Positions 8,627 through 16,027 of a stretch of 64,000 bases of DNA are shown one piece after another. Source of the stretch: an uncultured Bacteroidales bacterium (GTDB taxonomy: Bacteria > Bacteroidota > Bacteroidia > Bacteroidales > FEN-979); assembly GCA_903845055.1 (NCBI GenBank), contig CAIMWF010000038.1, forward strand, positions 22,696 to 86,695, written 5' to 3'. The notes under the pieces were generated by a model. That model did no database searches and was not told the origin of the DNA. It saw only the letters and a program-made list of their open reading frames with translations. A program made the position numbers and the translations under genes. Each line of letters starts with the position of its first letter. Position 1 is the stretch's first letter.

Positions 8627-9496
8627 CTACTTCCATGCCTTCACCATCAGCCCGGTGCCGGTTTTATGCTGCATCCCGGTGTCGAGCATGTTGCATATGA
8701 AGGCAATGGGGTAGGCTACGATGTAATAGAAGGGCAGGAGGATGAAAAGCAACTTCGATTTATTCAGCATGAGGATGGGATACTTCATCGAAAGCCTCCA
8801 GCCGGCGCGGCCGGGGGTGCCGTAGGTAAAACGCGCCTCGGTTTTCCTGAAACCGGCGCGTTTCAGTTTTTCCCGGATGTCATCAATGTTGTAACCGTCG
8901 CGGACATGCTCGTCGATAAAGGATTCGCCCTCCTCATGATCGTGCACGTCGGAGCCGCCCTGGTCGGAGGGGGTGGAAACCAGCAGCATGCCATCCTGGG
9001 TCAGGGAATCGTAAAAATTCCGGAAAACCGCTTCATCGTCGGCAATGTGTTCCATCACATCCACCGACAGGATCAGGTCGAATTTGTCGGGCATGCTGAA
9101 CTTTGTAAGGTCGGCGATCTCAAAGTTCACATTTTTACGGCCGATTTTCATGAAAAAATTGTTGCAGTCGGCAATCTGCTCCTCCTTTACATCGACCGCC
9201 TCAACGAACCAGTGGGGGTCAAGTCCCGAAAGGAAATAACTGTACTGGCCGAACCCTGACCCGGCATCGAGGATGTAGCGGCCGGCTCCCTGTGGCGCGA
9301 CCTGGTGCGATGCCTGCGTTCTTGCTCCGGCGGGCCGGTTCAGGTCGGGCAGGTTTTTTGCCCAATGCCTGATCTCTTTCCTGACATGCCATGCACGCAA
9401 CAGCAACAGATCCAGTAGCTTGTAAAATAAAATACGTGAAAAAGGGGATGTGTTGAAGACCTTGCCGAGGGATTTTTTAATCGGGTCGTATTGCAT
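8627..9496 (-). CDS. Class I SAM-dependent methyltransferase
   Basis: About 289 residues from the chosen start. The Rossmann methyltransferase motif I is YILDAGSGFGQYSYFLS, followed by motif II acidic VEAVDVKEEQI, then FDLILSVDVMEHIADDE (motif IV) and a post-motif region LLVSTPSDQGGSD. These place it in the Methyltransf_11/31-like class, methylating a small molecule, lipid or sugar. The C-terminal 60 residues contain two hydrophobic stretches (LLFILLPFYYIVAYPIAFI), so it may associate with the membrane. An upstream in-frame ATG at 9526 reads through a 7-bp simple repeat, so ATG 9496 (MQYDPIKK) is preferred. The substrate is unknown. It sits between rbfA and the LolC/E-like gene. Confidence 0.8.
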   Translation of the reverse strand: MQYDPIKKSLGKVFNTSPFSRILFYKLLDLLLLRAWHVRKEIRHWAKNLPDLNRPAGARTQASHQVAPQGAGRYILDAGSGFGQYSYFLSGLDPHWFVEAVDVKEEQIADCNNFFMKIGRKNVNFEIADLTKFSMPDKFDLILSVDVMEHIADDEAVFRNFYDSLTQDGMLLVSTPSDQGGSDVHDHEEGESFIDEHVRDGYNIDDIREKLKRAGFRKTEARFTYGTPGRAGWRLSMKYPILMLNKSKLLFILLPFYYIVAYPIAFICNMLDTGMQHKTGTGLMVKAWK

Positions 9497-9511
9497 GGGA
9501 GACTCAGATTT

Positions 9512-9539
9512 AAACTCAAAAATCAAAACTCAAAATTCA
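9512..9539. repeat. 7-bp tandem repeat (AAACTCA), 4 units
   Basis: The units are AAACTCA, AAAATCA, AAACTCA and AAATTCA. The reverse complement (GAGTTTT) recurs as four perfect units at 18124. Confidence 0.8.
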
Positions 9540-9623
9540 TAACCTGCTTTGCACCGGGGAACTCCTGACCAGGATACCGGTTGTTCATTCCTGCTGCGCC
9601 TTTCAGGAAACCATGATCCCGGG

Positions 9624-9959
9624 CTATTTTAACAACTGGTCGATATTCTCAATATAGTCGAGCGAGTCATCCAGGAAGAAATGAAGCTCGGGCATCACCC
9701 GCAGCTGGTTGTGAACCCGCAGGGCCAGGAAATGACGCACCTCGCGGCTGTGGTGCCTGATCTTGTCGAGCAGCACCTGTTTGTCGGTGGTGATGAAGAG
9801 GCTCAGGTAAACTTTCGCAATCGCGAGATCCTTGCTCACCTGAACCTTGGTCACCGTGATCAGGGCTCCATCGAACAGGTTACGGCTTTCCTGCTGGAAA
9901 ATTGTGCCCAGGTCCTTCTGGATCAGGCGTGAAATTTTTTGTTGGCGGGTCGATTCCAT
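9624..9959 (-). CDS. rbfA: 30S ribosome-binding factor A
   Basis: A 111-residue cytosolic ribosome maturation factor that binds the 30S subunit and assists 16S rRNA 5'-end processing. Family signs are the start MESTRQQKISRLIQKDLGTIF, the central VTKVQVSKDLAIAKVYLS and the C-terminal LRVMPELHFFLDDSLDYIENI, all matching RbfA of normal length. It begins the minus-strand run rbfA, methyltransferase, LolC/E-like permease, C25 peptidase. A perfect -7 box, TACCTTTG, ends only 4 nt before the ATG, so the mRNA may be leaderless or nearly so. Confidence 0.95.
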   Translation of the reverse strand: MESTRQQKISRLIQKDLGTIFQQESRNLFDGALITVTKVQVSKDLAIAKVYLSLFITTDKQVLLDKIRHHSREVRHFLALRVHNQLRVMPELHFFLDDSLDYIENIDQLLK

Positions 9960-9963
9960 GCTA

Positions 9964-9971
9964 CAAAGGTA
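9964..9971 (-). promoter_or_regulatory. Bacteroidota -7 box (TACCTTTG) for rbfA
   Basis: A perfect TAnnTTTG on the minus strand, 4 nt from the rbfA start codon. No TTG is seen at -33. Confidence 0.55.
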
Positions 9972-10030
9972 TTAATTATTTTGGTAAACGATAACATGGC
10001 GGGATGCAGGCGAAACGGTCAACAGAGCGG

Positions 10031-10055
10031 AATTAAAAATTAAAAATTAAAAATT
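10031..10055. repeat. 7-bp tandem repeat (AATTAAA), 3.5 units
   Basis: An A/T-rich heptamer tract in the rbfA/Rh-channel gap. The same unit occurs at 55431 (4 units) and 57723 (2 units). Confidence 0.75.
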
Positions 10056-10179
10056 GCGAAAATTCCGGATCAGGCCGGGGGATCGTTTTTTTATTTCACA
10101 GCGGGTTAATCCCACCGTTATATCAGCATGATAACACATTTTTTTCGATAAGTAAAATACGTATAATCATAAGTATTTC

Positions 10180-10210
10180 TTGCACGGTGAAAAATTTAAC
10201 AATACTTTTG
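10180..10210 (+). promoter_or_regulatory. Complete Bacteroidota promoter for the Rh-type channel gene
   Basis: TTG at 10180-10182, a 20-nt spacer and TACTTTTG at 10203-10210. This is the textbook -33/-7 arrangement of the Bacteroidota primary sigma factor. It implies an RNA start near 10215 and an untranslated leader of about 40 nt before ATG 10256. Confidence 0.75.
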
Positions 10211-10255
10211 CGCGCAATTAACTGCCATTTTCACGAACCACAACAACCGGACAAC

Positions 10256-11428
10256 ATGAGATTAAACAAGTACTTAAAAATGTCGGCGTTCATGCTGATA
10301 GCTACAGTATTGCCAATCCTGGCAAAGGCGCAACAGGAGGCGGGGAACACCCTGGCTTCCGGGATCATCGATGACCAGCAATACAACCGGGCCATTCACA
10401 TCATGGCCATGCTGCTGATCGGTTTTGGATTTTTAATGGTTTTTGTAAGAAAATACGGTCGTTCAGCGTTGACGGCCACCTTCCTGCTTGTCAGCACCTC
10501 GCTGCCTCTTTATATGCTGATCAACCGGGTGGGCCTTGATGGAACCGACAGCGAGATCAGGCGGCTGATCCTCGCGGAATTCGGTGCCGCCAGCCTGCTG
10601 ATTGCCGCGGGTGCCGTGCTTGGCAGACTGAAAATGCAGCAATACGTACTCCTCGGGTTACTGTTTGTCCCTTTTTATGCGTTCAATGAATGGATTGTTC
10701 TGAACGGCGGACTTGGCCTGATCAAGGCCGGTTCGGTGGTCGATACCGGGGGGTCGGTTGTCATCCATGCTTTTGGTGCGATCTTCGGGCTCGGCGTCGC
10801 CCTGACCATGACCACAAAGCAGGAATTCGAGACAACCATCGAAACCGATTCTACGAGCGACCGGTACTCGATGCTGGGAAGCATGATGCTTTGGATCTTC
10901 TGGCCCAGTTTTTGCGCTGCCCTTGTCCCGCCTGCCCAGATGCCCCACACCGTGGTGAATGTCATCCTTGCTTTGTGCGGTTCAACCCTGACAACCTACC
11001 TCGTTTCCGTTTCAATCCGTAAGAAGATCAGCATTGCCGACATCGCCAACGCCGCGCTTGCGGGGGGTGTTGCCATCGGCTCAACCTGTGCCGCGGCCAG
11101 CCATACCATGGCGGTCATCATCGGCATCATGGCGGGCGGTCTTTCCACTTTCGGCTTTGCCGTCATCCAGTCGAAGCAGCAGAAGCTGATGAAGATCATC
11201 GATACCTGCGGGGTTACCAACCTGCACGGCCTGCCCGGTTTGATGGGCGGACTGGTCGCCCTGCCCGTCATCAGGGGACTTCACATGGAAAACCAGCTTT
11301 ACGGGATCGGCATCACCATCCTGGTTGCACTTCTCACCGGCATGATCACGGGCAAGGTACTTCCCCTGCTTGGTCGCAAACTCGAAGTTTACGACGATGC
11401 CGATGAATTCCTGGATGCCGGAGAATAA
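10256..11428 (+). CDS. Rh-family (Rhesus-type) ammonium transporter
   Basis: About 390 residues with roughly eleven hydrophobic helices. It belongs to the Amt/Rh family, which conducts ammonia or ammonium across the inner membrane, and it resembles Rh glycoproteins more than AmtB. Rh-type signatures are HIMAMLLIGFGFLMVFVRKYG, GGSVVIHAFGAIFGLG with the first pore His, MLWIFWPSFCAAL, and DTCGVTNLHGLPGLMGGL with the second pore His. The first 24 residues or so form a cleavable-looking signal ending AKAQQ. An upstream GTG at 10187 lies inside the promoter, so ATG 10256 is the start. No glnK/PII gene is adjacent, unlike many amtB loci. Confidence 0.9.
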   Translation: MRLNKYLKMSAFMLIATVLPILAKAQQEAGNTLASGIIDDQQYNRAIHIMAMLLIGFGFLMVFVRKYGRSALTATFLLVSTSLPLYMLINRVGLDGTDSEIRRLILAEFGAASLLIAAGAVLGRLKMQQYVLLGLLFVPFYAFNEWIVLNGGLGLIKAGSVVDTGGSVVIHAFGAIFGLGVALTMTTKQEFETTIETDSTSDRYSMLGSMMLWIFWPSFCAALVPPAQMPHTVVNVILALCGSTLTTYLVSVSIRKKISIADIANAALAGGVAIGSTCAAASHTMAVIIGIMAGGLSTFGFAVIQSKQQKLMKIIDTCGVTNLHGLPGLMGGLVALPVIRGLHMENQLYGIGITILVALLTGMITGKVLPLLGRKLEVYDDADEFLDAGE

Positions 11429-11469
11429 GGGGTGACTGCGGCGGTTGCCGAGCACTATGGACAACTGTT

Positions 11470-12468
11470 TTAATTGATCTTTACAGGTTGCACCCGGGGT
11501 GATTTACTGCCAAGGTTGAAATCCCTGGTCATGCTGATGGCAAAGGAATATTTCGGCGTCATCTGTTTCCCGTTGTAATATTTGTAAACCGGGAGATCGC
11601 ATAAAACGGTCAGGTTCCATTTGCCGGCGATGCTGTAGCTTAGCTGCGGAGAAACCGTTACCAGGTCATAGCCCGAATCGATCACCTTGTTGCCGCCGTT
11701 CTCATTCAGGTTGGCCATGTCCTGATCGTTGGTTTTCCACTCGTTGCGGACCTGGATGATCCCGAAGAAATACTTTACGATCTTCTTGGAAACAAAAATG
11801 GAGTTCAGCAGTATATTGCCGTATTTGTAACGGTTCTTGTCCTGGAAATTGTAATCGTACCGGTTGATGGAAAAGAGCCGGAGGGTGATCTGCTGGAATC
11901 CTTTGTTGAAAAAGATGATCTCGGAAATGCCGAAGGCGTTGGTCGAGGGCTGCACATCGCGGTTTAGCTGCACCCCGTCGACCACCTGCGGATTGGTGGT
12001 GAACGGGAACCGGAAACCCAGCCCGGAGGTAATTTCAACCTGTTTTACCGGGTTGATATAGTCGCCATATTTGAAGGTCAGGGTGCCGTTTGATAGTCCA
12101 TAGCCGTGGGTCTGGAAATCGATGTGCTTGAAAACCTGGGTCTTGTCGAAATAATAGCCGGCCTCGAGTTCCACTGTCAGCCTCCTGGTGATCCCATAGG
12201 CCAGCGCCATCCCGGCAAAGTTGAAACTTGAACTTGAAAGCTGGACGCTTTCATTCGACCTGTGATCCTCCTGATAATAGGTATCGGAATAACTATGGCG
12301 GTAATAGGTGATCACCCGCAGGTAGTTCCTGCCAAGCACCCCGACATAGACCGATGCTCCCACCGGGCTCCCGGTTGAACAGCACTGGGCATTGCAGTTA
12401 AATGATAGGACAAGGCATGCGGCCCCGAAAAGGAAAGATATTGCTGGTTTAATTGTGGGCCCTGACAA
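11470..12468 (-). CDS. Predicted outer-membrane beta-barrel protein, function unknown
   Basis: A 332-residue protein with a signal peptide ending near FNCNAQ. After it comes the Cys-rich start CCSTGSPVGASVYVG, followed by many amphipathic strands with aromatic girdles, such as YGITRRLTVELEAGYYF and YSIAGKWNLTVLCDLPVYKYY. This is the pattern of a porin-like barrel. I do not recognise a named family with certainty. Its start overlaps the end of the upstream small lipoprotein gene by 20 nt, which suggests translational coupling and joint function. The last residues (PRVQPVKIN) lack the usual terminal aromatic residue, so the barrel end may differ. It is convergent with the Rh-type channel gene, 41 nt away. 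Confidence 0.65.
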   Translation of the reverse strand: MSGPTIKPAISFLFGAACLVLSFNCNAQCCSTGSPVGASVYVGVLGRNYLRVITYYRHSYSDTYYQEDHRSNESVQLSSSSFNFAGMALAYGITRRLTVELEAGYYFDKTQVFKHIDFQTHGYGLSNGTLTFKYGDYINPVKQVEITSGLGFRFPFTTNPQVVDGVQLNRDVQPSTNAFGISEIIFFNKGFQQITLRLFSINRYDYNFQDKNRYKYGNILLNSIFVSKKIVKYFFGIIQVRNEWKTNDQDMANLNENGGNKVIDSGYDLVTVSPQLSYSIAGKWNLTVLCDLPVYKYYNGKQMTPKYSFAISMTRDFNLGSKSPRVQPVKIN

Positions 12469-12802
12469 CGATCGTCTTTGTTTCTGAATTGTTGTATTTG
12501 TCGGTCACGGCACATTTGATGGCGAACCTTGCCTGGTGGCATACGGTCCACTGCACCGTGGAGCCACTGCCTACAAATGTTCCATAGTCGGATGACCATT
12601 TATAGCTGAGCCCGTCGCCGGTGGCGATCGCTGAAAGTGTGGTGACGTCGTTGACCTTGATCACCGTGTCGGCTGCAACAAGGGTGCTGAACTTAAAGTT
12701 CGACCCGGTACCCGGGTCTGGGGTGTTGCTGCTTTTTTTGCAGGAAATTGCTGCGAGGCAGGCAAGCATGATGAACAGGAGAAAAATCTTCGGTATTTTC
12801 AT
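12449..12802 (-). CDS. Small lipoprotein with an Ig/PKD-like domain
   Basis: A 117-residue lipoprotein. The signal peptide ends AAIS-C (Cys21), followed by KKSSNTPDPGTGS, a flexible tether. The remaining 85 residues form one beta-sandwich-like domain (LSAIATGDGLSYKWSSDYGTFVGSGSTVQW, then CAVTDKYNNSETKTIVV), resembling a single PKD/Ig-like fold with two Cys that could pair. It is translationally overlapped by the following barrel gene, so it may be a surface or periplasmic partner of that barrel. A full TTG-20-TAnnTTTG promoter stands 63 nt upstream. Function is unknown. Confidence 0.75.
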   Translation of the reverse strand: MKIPKIFLLFIMLACLAAISCKKSSNTPDPGTGSNFKFSTLVAADTVIKVNDVTTLSAIATGDGLSYKWSSDYGTFVGSGSTVQWTVCHQARFAIKCAVTDKYNNSETKTIVVRAHN

Positions 12803-12864
12803 GAGTTCGGTCTGAAATTTGAATGAATATTTTTCCGGATGTTAGGGTCCCCGATTGTAAAAGA

Positions 12865-12895
12865 CAAAAGTACATATATATTTATATGTGGTCAA
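12865..12895 (-). promoter_or_regulatory. Complete Bacteroidota promoter for the lipoprotein/barrel pair
   Basis: On the minus strand, TTG at 12895-12893, a 20-nt spacer, then TACTTTTG at 12872-12865. Spacing is identical to the Rh-channel promoter. The predicted leader is about 58 nt. Confidence 0.75.
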
Positions 12896-13128
12896 CGGAT
12901 TTTTAGAAACATGAAATATTTCATATGTTAATATTTTTTTTTCGGACCATATGGAACAACCATAAATTATCATTCACGGTTTGCATGAACCTTGTCCTGA
13001 TGTCAATTTCATGTTTCTATTCCCGGCTACCCTCACCGAAAGGAGAAATTCCGCCGACCTGACTGGTCAACCGACTGATCTCCCGTTGGGGATTCCCGAT
13101 ATTCCATGGTTAATCCGGATGAAAATTT
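12896..13128. other. Divergent intergenic region
   Basis: This forms the bulk of a 339-nt gene-free gap between divergent genes. It is A/T-rich near 12900-12990 and otherwise unremarkable. I see no hairpin with a T-run, no repeat and no ORF with coding character. Confidence 0.5.
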
Positions 13129-13136
13129 TATCTTTG
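13129..13136 (+). promoter_or_regulatory. Bacteroidota -7 box (TATCTTTG) for the MsbA-like gene
   Basis: A perfect TAnnTTTG ending 5 nt before ATG 13142. It rules out the longer reading from 13106, because that codon would not be on the transcript. The transcript is probably leaderless or nearly so. Confidence 0.55.
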
Positions 13137-13141
13137 CAGGG

Positions 13142-14962
13142 ATGAAAAGCTTTTTCAAGATACTTCGTTATGCCGGCCCGTATTGGGTGTATGCGTTTTT
13201 GAATGTGATTTTTAATATCCTGTCGGTTCTTTTTTCACTGGTTTCGTTCGCCCTTTTCATCCCGGTGCTGCAGATGCTGTTTCACCAGATGGCCATTCCG
13301 CAGGCGGCTCCCCCGTTGCATCTTGAAATCAATTCGATCCGCGATAATTTTTATTTTCAAACCGGTCAGATGCTCGGGAAATACGGGAACGAACGGATGC
13401 TGATTTACATCGGCCTGGTCATCGTCATACTCTATTTCCTTAAAAACCTGTTCCGTTACCTGGCCATGTATTTCCTGGCAGTTGTCCGCAACGGTGTGGT
13501 AAAGGACCTTCGCAACGATCTGTATATCAAGATCCTGATCCTTCCGTTATCCTATTTCAACGAAAAGCGGAAAGGAGATATCATCGCCCGCATGACCACC
13601 GATGTGCAGGAGGTGGAATGGTCGATCATGAGTTCCCTTGAAATGGCCTTCCGCGACCCGATCACCATGATCACCTACCTGATCACCCTTTTTGTCATCA
13701 GCCCGTCCCTGACGGTTTTCGTCCTGGTGCTGCTTCCCATCAGCGGCTTTATCATCGGCCGGATCGGGAAAAGCCTGAAACGCACATCCGACAAGGGCCA
13801 GGCCAGGATGGGGGTACTTCTTTCAATGATCGAAGAGACCATCTCGGGTCTCCGGATCATCAAGGCATTCAACGCGATCGGTTTCGCCGACAGACGTTTC
13901 CGGAAGACAAATGAAGAATATAACCGACTGATGGTCAGGCTATACCGCAAGCGTGACCTGGCATCTCCCCTGAGTGAATTCCTCAGCGCATGCGTGGTAA
14001 CCATCGTATTATGGTACGGTGGCAAGCTGGTTTTCACCCCCGGGAATTTCCTGGATGCAGCGGCCTTCCTGGTTTATCTCGGTATTTTCTCGCAACTCAT
14101 GCCCCCTGCGAAGGCCATCACCCAGGCCTTTTACAACATCCAGAAGGGTGTTGCATCCGTGGAGCGTATCGAGCAGGTGCTGGCCGAACCGGAAGTGATT
14201 GTTGAAAAACCGGATGCCATTGCCAAAAAGGATTTTCTCAGTGAGATCAGTTACAGGAATGTCAATTTTTCCTACGTGGAAGAACCGGTGCTAAAGGAGG
14301 TAAGCCTGGTCATTCCCAAGGGGCGCACCATTGCCCTGGTAGGCCCTTCGGGAGGAGGAAAATCGACCATGGTTGACCTGCTTCCGCGGTTTTATGACTG
14401 CCTCGGCGGGGGCATATTCATCGACGGGATTGATATCCGCGACCTGGTGATCCGCGACCTGAGGGGGTTGATGGGCATCGTTTCGCAGGAGACGATCCTC
14501 TTTAACGATACTGTTTTCAACAACATCGCCTTCGGGATGGAAAACGTGAGCGAAGAGGAGGTGATTGCCGCGGCCAGGGTGGCCAACGCCCATGAATTTA
14601 TCGAAAAGATGCCGCTTGGTTACAGCACCAACATCGGCGACCGCGGAACCAAGCTTTCGGGCGGGCAGCGCCAGCGCCTAAGCATTGCACGCGCCGTGCT
14701 GAAGAACCCCCCGATCCTGATTCTCGACGAGGCCACCTCTGCGCTTGATACCGAATCGGAAAGGCTGGTCCAGCAGGCCCTCGAAAACCTGATGCGAAAC
14801 CGTACCTCCGTGGTCATTGCCCACCGGCTTTCAACCATCCAGTTCGCCGACGAGATCATCGTCCTGCAGAACGGCCTGCTCGTGGAACGCGGGACCCATG
14901 GCGACCTGCTGGAAAAAAACGGGGTGTACCGGAAATTATATGAATTGCAATCCTTCGTCTAG
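13142..14962 (+). CDS. MsbA-like ABC exporter (fused permease and ATPase)
   Basis: About 606 residues. The N-terminal half is a six-helix ABC exporter domain (helices from about residue 15 to 315) with a coupling segment. The C-terminal half is an ATPase with Walker A GPSGGGKST, Q-loop VSQETILF, signature LSGGQRQR, Walker B PPILILDEATSALD and H-loop VIAHRLST. Homodimeric proteins of this type flip lipid A or other lipids and drugs out of the inner leaflet; MsbA is the nearest well-known relative, but assignment to lipid A is inference. The start is ATG 13142, directly behind a -7 box. The gene appears monocistronic. Confidence 0.9.
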   Translation: MKSFFKILRYAGPYWVYAFLNVIFNILSVLFSLVSFALFIPVLQMLFHQMAIPQAAPPLHLEINSIRDNFYFQTGQMLGKYGNERMLIYIGLVIVILYFLKNLFRYLAMYFLAVVRNGVVKDLRNDLYIKILILPLSYFNEKRKGDIIARMTTDVQEVEWSIMSSLEMAFRDPITMITYLITLFVISPSLTVFVLVLLPISGFIIGRIGKSLKRTSDKGQARMGVLLSMIEETISGLRIIKAFNAIGFADRRFRKTNEEYNRLMVRLYRKRDLASPLSEFLSACVVTIVLWYGGKLVFTPGNFLDAAAFLVYLGIFSQLMPPAKAITQAFYNIQKGVASVERIEQVLAEPEVIVEKPDAIAKKDFLSEISYRNVNFSYVEEPVLKEVSLVIPKGRTIALVGPSGGGKSTMVDLLPRFYDCLGGGIFIDGIDIRDLVIRDLRGLMGIVSQETILFNDTVFNNIAFGMENVSEEEVIAAARVANAHEFIEKMPLGYSTNIGDRGTKLSGGQRQRLSIARAVLKNPPILILDEATSALDTESERLVQQALENLMRNRTSVVIAHRLSTIQFADEIIVLQNGLLVERGTHGDLLEKNGVYRKLYELQSFV

Positions 14963-14965
14963 CCT

Positions 14966-14997
14966 TTTCGCTATTTCGCTATTTCGCCATTTCGCTC
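14966..14997. repeat. 8-bp tandem repeat (TTTCGCTA), 4 units
   Basis: Two perfect units plus TTTCGCCA and TTTCGCTC. They fill the 36-nt gap between convergent stop codons at 14962 and 14999. Confidence 0.8.
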
Positions 14998-14998
14998 T

Positions 14999-15847
14999 TT
15001 AAATCTCCGCCATCCTGATCATGACCGACTCCATCTTTTTCTTCATCAGCTTGACCTTGCAGTCAAACCCGTTGACGATGAGGGAGAAGACCAGTTTATG
15101 GCCCGATACGGTCTGAACGTAGCCTGCGAAGCTCTTGACATTGTTGATGGTGCCTGTTTTGGCGCGAATCCGGCCCTGCGCAGCGCTGCCGATCATGGCC
15201 TTGTGCAGGGTGCCGGTCATCCCGGCAAGCGGCAGTGATTCATAAAAAGCCTGGAAATAGGGAGACTGGCGCATGGCGTAAAGCGCATCGACCAGCTGCT
15301 TGGGAGAAATGGCATTGTTTCTTGACAGGCCGTTCCCGTCGTAGAAATACATTCCTTCGGTATCCACCCCCTTGGTCGTCCAGAAATCCATGATGGCCTT
15401 CACACCCGCGGTTGTGGTGGCCGTATTGTATACCTTGCCGCCTATCTTCCTCAGCAGTTTCGAGGCGCGCCAGTTCACGCTGTTCTGGTTGGTGATGGTG
15501 ACCTCGGGGATGATGGGCTTCCCGAAAACCTCGAGTGCGGCGGCGGTAACGAAAATTTTAAGGGTGGAGGCGGGCTTCATGAGCTGCCTGGCGCGATAGT
15601 CGGCAACCGTAACAGGCTCCTTGGCCGTAACATCGACAATCAGGTACCCGAGGTCGGCATTCTTCAGCAACGGATCCTTTTTGAGCATGTCCAGCGATTC
15701 GAGCAGGGTGTTGTACGAAACGGAGGTCTCCTTTTTGGCGATAACCGGGGGTAAAGGCTTCACCGCTGTTTTGGTACGGTTGTTCTCGCAGGAAAAAATT
15801 AATGGCAACAGGATCAGGAGCGACAGGAGGAATCTTTTGGGCACCAT
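14999..15847 (-). CDS. Short PBP4/DacB-like D-alanyl-D-alanine carboxypeptidase lipoprotein (S13)
   Basis: A 282-residue lipoprotein with lipobox LIFS-C (Cys20). All three active-site motifs of S13 penicillin-binding proteins are present and ordered: SxxK as S94-T-L-K97 (MKPASTLKIF), SxN as S175-R-N177 (GNGLSRNN) and KTG at K230-T-G232 (RAKTGTINNV). The family removes or cuts terminal D-Ala and cross-bridges in peptidoglycan. It is far shorter than typical PBP4 (about 450-480 residues): only about 78 residues separate SxxK from SxN, so the usual inserted domains are missing. The reading frame is intact. No exact -7 box is seen; the minus-strand sequence CATCTTTG near 15882 is one mismatch away. 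Confidence 0.85.
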   Translation of the reverse strand: MVPKRFLLSLLILLPLIFSCENNRTKTAVKPLPPVIAKKETSVSYNTLLESLDMLKKDPLLKNADLGYLIVDVTAKEPVTVADYRARQLMKPASTLKIFVTAAALEVFGKPIIPEVTITNQNSVNWRASKLLRKIGGKVYNTATTTAGVKAIMDFWTTKGVDTEGMYFYDGNGLSRNNAISPKQLVDALYAMRQSPYFQAFYESLPLAGMTGTLHKAMIGSAAQGRIRAKTGTINNVKSFAGYVQTVSGHKLVFSLIVNGFDCKVKLMKKKMESVMIRMAEI

Positions 15848-15987
15848 GGTTTTCAGTTGCAGTTATTTTTTTTCAAAGATGAGGAAAATTTGTCAAAGAT
15901 TAGCCCATTTGGCTATAAATTAACAAATTCAAATGTTAAATATCCTTAAATATGTGGATGTTTCTCTATGAATAAAGTAATTTTTAA

Positions 15988-15995
15988 TAATTTTG
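15988..15995 (+). promoter_or_regulatory. Bacteroidota -7 box (TAATTTTG) for the carboxylase operon
   Basis: A perfect TAnnTTTG 32 nt before the biotin carboxylase ATG, within an A/T-rich stretch. No TTG is seen at -33. Confidence 0.5.
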
Positions 15996-16027
15996 TTCTT
16001 TAGAATCAGATTAAATAGGAAACTTAC

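Noticed and set aside
10187..10255. Longer N-terminus for the Rh-type channel from GTG 10187
   Set aside because: It falls inside the -33/-7 promoter, and the signal peptide begins cleanly at ATG 10256.
13106..13141. Upstream start for the MsbA-like exporter
   Set aside because: The -7 box TATCTTTG lies between this codon and ATG 13142, so it would not be transcribed from that promoter. The extra residues also add nothing conserved.
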